A stretch of DNA of 64,000 nucleotides from Luscinia megarhynchos (taxonomy: Eukaryota > Chordata > Aves > Passeriformes > Turdidae). The notes beneath the pieces are model-generated. The model was not told where the DNA came from and did no database searches. It worked only from the letters and a program-made list of their open reading frames with translations. Positions 59,810-64,000 of the stretch are shown one piece after another (positions within the stretch are counted from its first letter, which is position 1; the number at the start of each line of letters is the position of its first letter). The stretch is taken from NCBI GenBank assembly GCA_034336665.1, contig CM067570.1, positions 9,756,002 through 9,820,001 on the forward strand, in the 5' to 3' direction. The position numbers and the translations under genes are program-made.

Positions 59810-62800
59810 TAACGACCCTTATTTAAGAATCAAACTTCTGGTGTCTGGTGGGGGCTGCAGCTCCTTCCTTTTACACACAGAAGCTCACAGGAGATCTCAG
59901 CAAGTGATTCTGCTTTGTGCCAGCAATAGCCTGACAGCCAAGGCAGGCCCTGGTTCTCAGGCACTTTTGTTTCTGGTGTGGACAGGGATGAGGCCTGTGC
60001 CTGGTTCATCCAGGAAATGGTCCATAACGAGCCCCTTATGCTGCCCATTACAAGGTCAGCCTTTTGTCTCACTGTTCAATACTTTCCTGGCAATTGATGT
60101 CCCCATCCATAGCGTGGCTGGTAATAAGCAAAGCATCCCGCCAGCAGCTCTTTATGCTGCCTACCTTCAGCCTGATACCACTCACAAAAGCTTCCCTGTA
60201 TGTAAGCTTAATGGATAAAGCAATCAATGCAAATAAAATCAGATGCTGCCCAACGTTTTTCCTTCAGTAAGTAGAATCTGGATCTTAGGCTTTTGTCTGA
60301 ATGCTCCCAAGTTCCAGGGATAACTAAACACAATATGGATATTTACAATTAGCCACAACACTTCTAAAATAATTATGACATGGGGGTAATTTCCTCAACT
60401 AACTTTATTGCCTAGCAAAAAGAATCTCACTGGTGAAAACCAGTGTGGCGCTGTAGTGCTGCAGAGGAACATGGGGCAGCCTTTGAAAACAGTGTTTCAC
60501 GGTGTCAGATGCCACTTTATGCCAACCCAGTGAAGCACAGATCAAGAATTCAGAGTTCTAGCAAAACTGCCTTTCAGTATCTGTTGAGAAAGAGATGAAG
60601 ACAAACATCTACATGCACTTGCTTGCCATCATGGTTCTTCTTAGGTTTTCATTCCACCAGTAAAAATAGAAACAGGGCTGCAAGTCAGGTTTTTGTTGGA
60701 AATGCTGGGTTGTTTTGATCTATCTGTTGCAGAGTATGTTGCCAGTTATTCACGTTTTATTGTACTGTCTCCTGTGGTGGGTTTCACCAGGAACACATTT
60801 TCCACAAAGGAAAAAGGGTGAAGAGATGAGATGAGCTTGAGAAACTCAAGAATATCAAGTCCTCAAGTACCTATAAGAGTAGCACCACAACACTGTGTGA
60901 CCAAGGACTGGGGTTTTTTGCATGTTTCTCTGTATGCACCCAGGTTATCATTGAAATCTGGTACAAATGCTAATAAACCCATTTCTTATTTTTTCACTCA
61001 AAAGATTCTCACTCCAGAGTTTTCACCCTGCTTCACCCTGCAATACACAACAAGGAGACATTGAGAATTTTAGTTTTCTGTCTCATTCAGAATCATGAAC
61101 ATGTACAAAATCCTACACTGAGGACAAACCTGGCGATGCCTCACAGCCGGCCAGACCCAGTTCTCAGCTCCCCTCTGCTCCCCACTACATTGCTGCACCT
61201 CTGTGTGCTCTTTGGGAAGGTCTGACATCCCTGTGTTTCTGTCATAAAACTTTTGTTTGCTGCCTCTGTTTGGTCTGAAAGTTTTTCAAGGCAGAAACTG
61301 CTAATGCCAGAACTGTGCTGCACTCTCACTACCAAAAACATGTACCAAGACACGTTTGCAGTTTTGACACCCATTTCTCTGCAATTTAAAGCTTTTCCTT
61401 ATTAAGATTTAGATACTGACTACAAACCAAACGCTGAACTGGACTGAAACACTCAGAAAATCTGCTGGTGTAATGGGAGATTAGCCCAGTGCAGGCATTA
61501 TCCTCAGATATCACACAGATGTGTGAGCCCAGCAGGGCAACACAGAAGGAAGGAGCTGTGTTTTGTGGAGAGTGCAAGAGTTATAATCTTACTGATTTAT
61601 GGGACACTAACTGCCTTGCAAGGCAATAATGATTTTCCACAGAGGTCATCACAAATTCTGTTTGTCAGTCTGCTTTGAGCAAATCCCATTAAGAAATAGG
61701 TGGAGGCAATGTTTATTAAGAAAACCATGAGCCACATGACAGAGCTATAACATTACAATTTCAGTTCTACTGGATGGCCTGTAAATACAGAGAACTTGAT
61801 GAAGCAGGTATTCCCAAGAGAGGAATACTAATTAAAATAGAGAAAGATGCACTGATAGACTGGCACATTTGTGTGCTTTGCACTGCTTGAATTACTTCCA
61901 CATGAGCACACTTTATACTTTGCTTTCCATACATCAAACTCTGAGCCTAGATTTTACCTCCTTATCTCTGGCCATCTAGCACATAAGAAAGATTTATAGG
62001 ATATTACACAGGGTGAAGCTGTGAAAAAGCAGTTACCATGGCAACCCAGTATTTCTTTTGTGTATAAACTTGAAGTACCAAAGAAAAGGAAGGCCAGAAC
62101 TCCAAACCAACTTCAAAGTTGTATTTTTGTTCCTATTGTGTCGTTTTAAAGCAATCAAAATATTTTAATGCCATCAAGTGTACACATTAAATATGTCCTT
62201 TAAAACCTTCTACAAGAAAATGGTCAGTCATTGCAGAGCACCACTTCAGATATGACCACACATTCAACATGTTATCATGACAGAAATATTTCAAGGAATG
62301 CCCTGCCAATGCACACCTGTGAAGAAGCACAAGAAAGTTCAGTAGATGACTTCATGCCACCACAAAAATTCAGTATTACAGCTCAATTGTGCAATATTAA
62401 GATACTTCATGTTCAGATTCCTACACATTCCTCTACTGGATCACAAACAAACCTTGACCCATGAAGATGAATCACAGCCATATTTCTGAAAGGTATAAAC
62501 CCAGGCTCCATTTCACTGAAGCAGCATTACACCTTTGCCCTGTCATTTATCACAGACTACTTTATGTTCGTGTACCTAAGCTCCACTGCCCCTAAGTTTA
62601 TAATTTCCCAGAAAATTGCATCCTAATTCAGGGCACCCATATATTTGCATTGCCATCAGAGAGCTTTACTGCAGAAGTGATCAGCTTGGGGTCAGGTTGC
62701 CTGATACAAAGCCTTGATCCCCCTCATGCCTCTGCAATTAGCCAAGGCTACAAACAAGGAAAAGGTGAGCAGAACAGGAGCAGAACTGGGGTCCTGTCTG

Positions 62801-64000
62801 CACCATGGAGAAGAAACTCCCTGTTATCTGTAAGGAAAACTTTTCTGCCTCAGGTGCTCAGGAACTGTGGGCCACACACCACACAGAGCCCAATTGATCC
62901 AACACAAATAAACAAATGTGCATCAAGGTGGCCTTAACATCTGCTATGATCACTTGTCCAGACCTTTTGATACAAAACAGTTCTTATGAGGTGGAGAAAA
63001 TATCCAAGAGGAAAAAGTGTTTACTTTCAGGGAAAACCAGATAAATGGTACACCTGTAAATGGTGAAACAGTAACATCTTTTTTTCTCTACCTTTTTTCA
63101 TATGGGGAAACAAAGGCATAAATGTTTTTTGGCACAAGATACATCATTCATCTTGGAGTACAGAGCCCCAGATTTATAATTTTGACAGAGGAGCTTTAAA
63201 ACTCAGTGTCCTTCAGCGATGTGATGCTGACATCCCCATGTCTCCATGAAGCATTGCCATAGAGCCAACTGGCTGAGGCAGCCATCCCAACTGCTCCATT
63301 CCCTGGGACTGCTTTGTATTTTCCCTGCTGCAGTGTATTTTCCACACAGCCACAGCTCTTCCCAATGGCCACTGCTGCCCAGCTCCTACATCTTCACATC
63401 CCTGTGGTGGAACACTGCACACTGCACTTGTCCTGAACTCCCTTCCAATTGAAATCACTAAGTCTTTTTTTATTATTAGCAAGAGCTAAATTTCCTGTGG
63501 TGCTGGTAGCATGGAAACACAATCTCTGATTCACAATATTAAAAACACATTTCCCAACCAGAATGGAGTAGAAAGAGAGGGAGAAAGGTGGTGGGACACA
63601 CATGCATGCCACAGAAGACACATGAGTCTCAGAAAATTACAGATAAACTGGAGACACTGCACCTTAGGGAAAAGAGCAGCAGGTTTTTTCAGTTACAGAT
63701 TAGATGGATATAGCAAATACTTGATTTGTTCTGTAAACTGTGAGGTGAATGATTGTTTTTTTCACCTGCTGGAGAATTCCTGCTGCGTGTTCTACAGCAT
63801 TTTGTGTACAGATTGAAACCAAAACTTTCTTCTCGTGTTATTGAGGGAGTCTAATCGTGTTCCCAGTGAAGCCAGCAGTAACACAGTGTTATTAACTGGA
63901 GGCCCACTGCTGATCTCACTAAGACTGGTATCAGAGCAGAGTCATTCCTTTTTTACGGCAGAACTACATTTTAATTTTATTTAGGGAGGCAGCATGATCT
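59810..64000. other. No gene recognised
   Basis: No exon or RNA gene is supportable. Octamer words occur at 60227-60234 (ATGCAAAT) and 62643-62650 (ATTTGCAT). TTCACCCTGC is tandemly doubled at 61022-61041. A TTTTTTCATATGGGGAAACA segment followed by AAGGCATAAA near 63092-63122 weakly recalls the MIR core in reverse orientation. The last 200 bases show nothing distinctive, and the window ends without a recognisable boundary. Confidence 0.45.

Noticed and set aside
1..64000. Endogenous retrovirus, CRISPR array, operon or novel defence system
   Set aside because: I saw no long terminal repeats, no gag/pol-like frames, no spaced direct repeats and no run of co-directional genes. Composition and repeats are those of vertebrate non-coding DNA.

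Overview
The window looks like non-coding vertebrate nuclear DNA, most probably from a bird. Most of it is AT-rich with few CpGs, and it carries vertebrate microsatellites. There is one 5'-truncated CR1 LINE end of avian type, carrying the characteristic terminal ATTCTATG-like octamer on the minus strand (about 13182-13275). Recent interspersed repeats are otherwise almost absent, which fits compact avian genomes. I found no convincing exon series, no CpG-island promoter, no tRNA or rRNA gene, no CRISPR array and no bacterial-style operon. The many short open frames read as chance frames: they lack recognisable domains, and many begin at non-ATG codons or run through microsatellites. The window could be a gene desert or the inside of a long intron; the sequence alone does not decide.

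What can be annotated is mainly fossil repeats and candidate regulatory DNA. 1-13 kb: a CR1-like 3' relic (7105-7255), MIR-like cores (7879-7985, 9895-10070, 10072-10225, perhaps 6460-6535), a homeodomain/octamer-rich block (9360-9600) and an AT-rich block with homeodomain-type sites (12290-12970). 13-20 kb: the avian CR1 tail; a block at 16880-17480 that keeps CpGs and holds the longest open frame of the window (minus strand, about 190 codons, no ATG at its 5' end); a second CpG-retaining block (17940-18215); an A/C-only tract; a 29-bp duplication; a 12-bp perfect hairpin; and another MIR-like core (19770-19880). 20-36 kb: two more short tandem duplications, an (AAT)20 microsatellite, A/C-rich tracts and two ancient repeat relics (32375-32430, 35345-35450). 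36-64 kb: further MIR/L2/L3-like relics (36535-36720, 38765-38835, 44235-44325, 51843-51975), an AT-rich block with a perfect hairpin (41360-42750), an (ATCC)n microsatellite (48873-48970), two GC-richer patches (54415-54610, 56100-56345) and a triplet-repeat tract (59741-59809).

No set of genes working together can be described. The most notable pattern is how many very old, amniote-wide repeat fossils remain recognisable among blocks that look like conserved non-coding elements. That would fit a slowly evolving regulatory landscape. Repeat calls rest on remembered consensus patterns and regulatory calls on motif content; neither was checked by alignment. I see no evidence of a previously undescribed biological system here.
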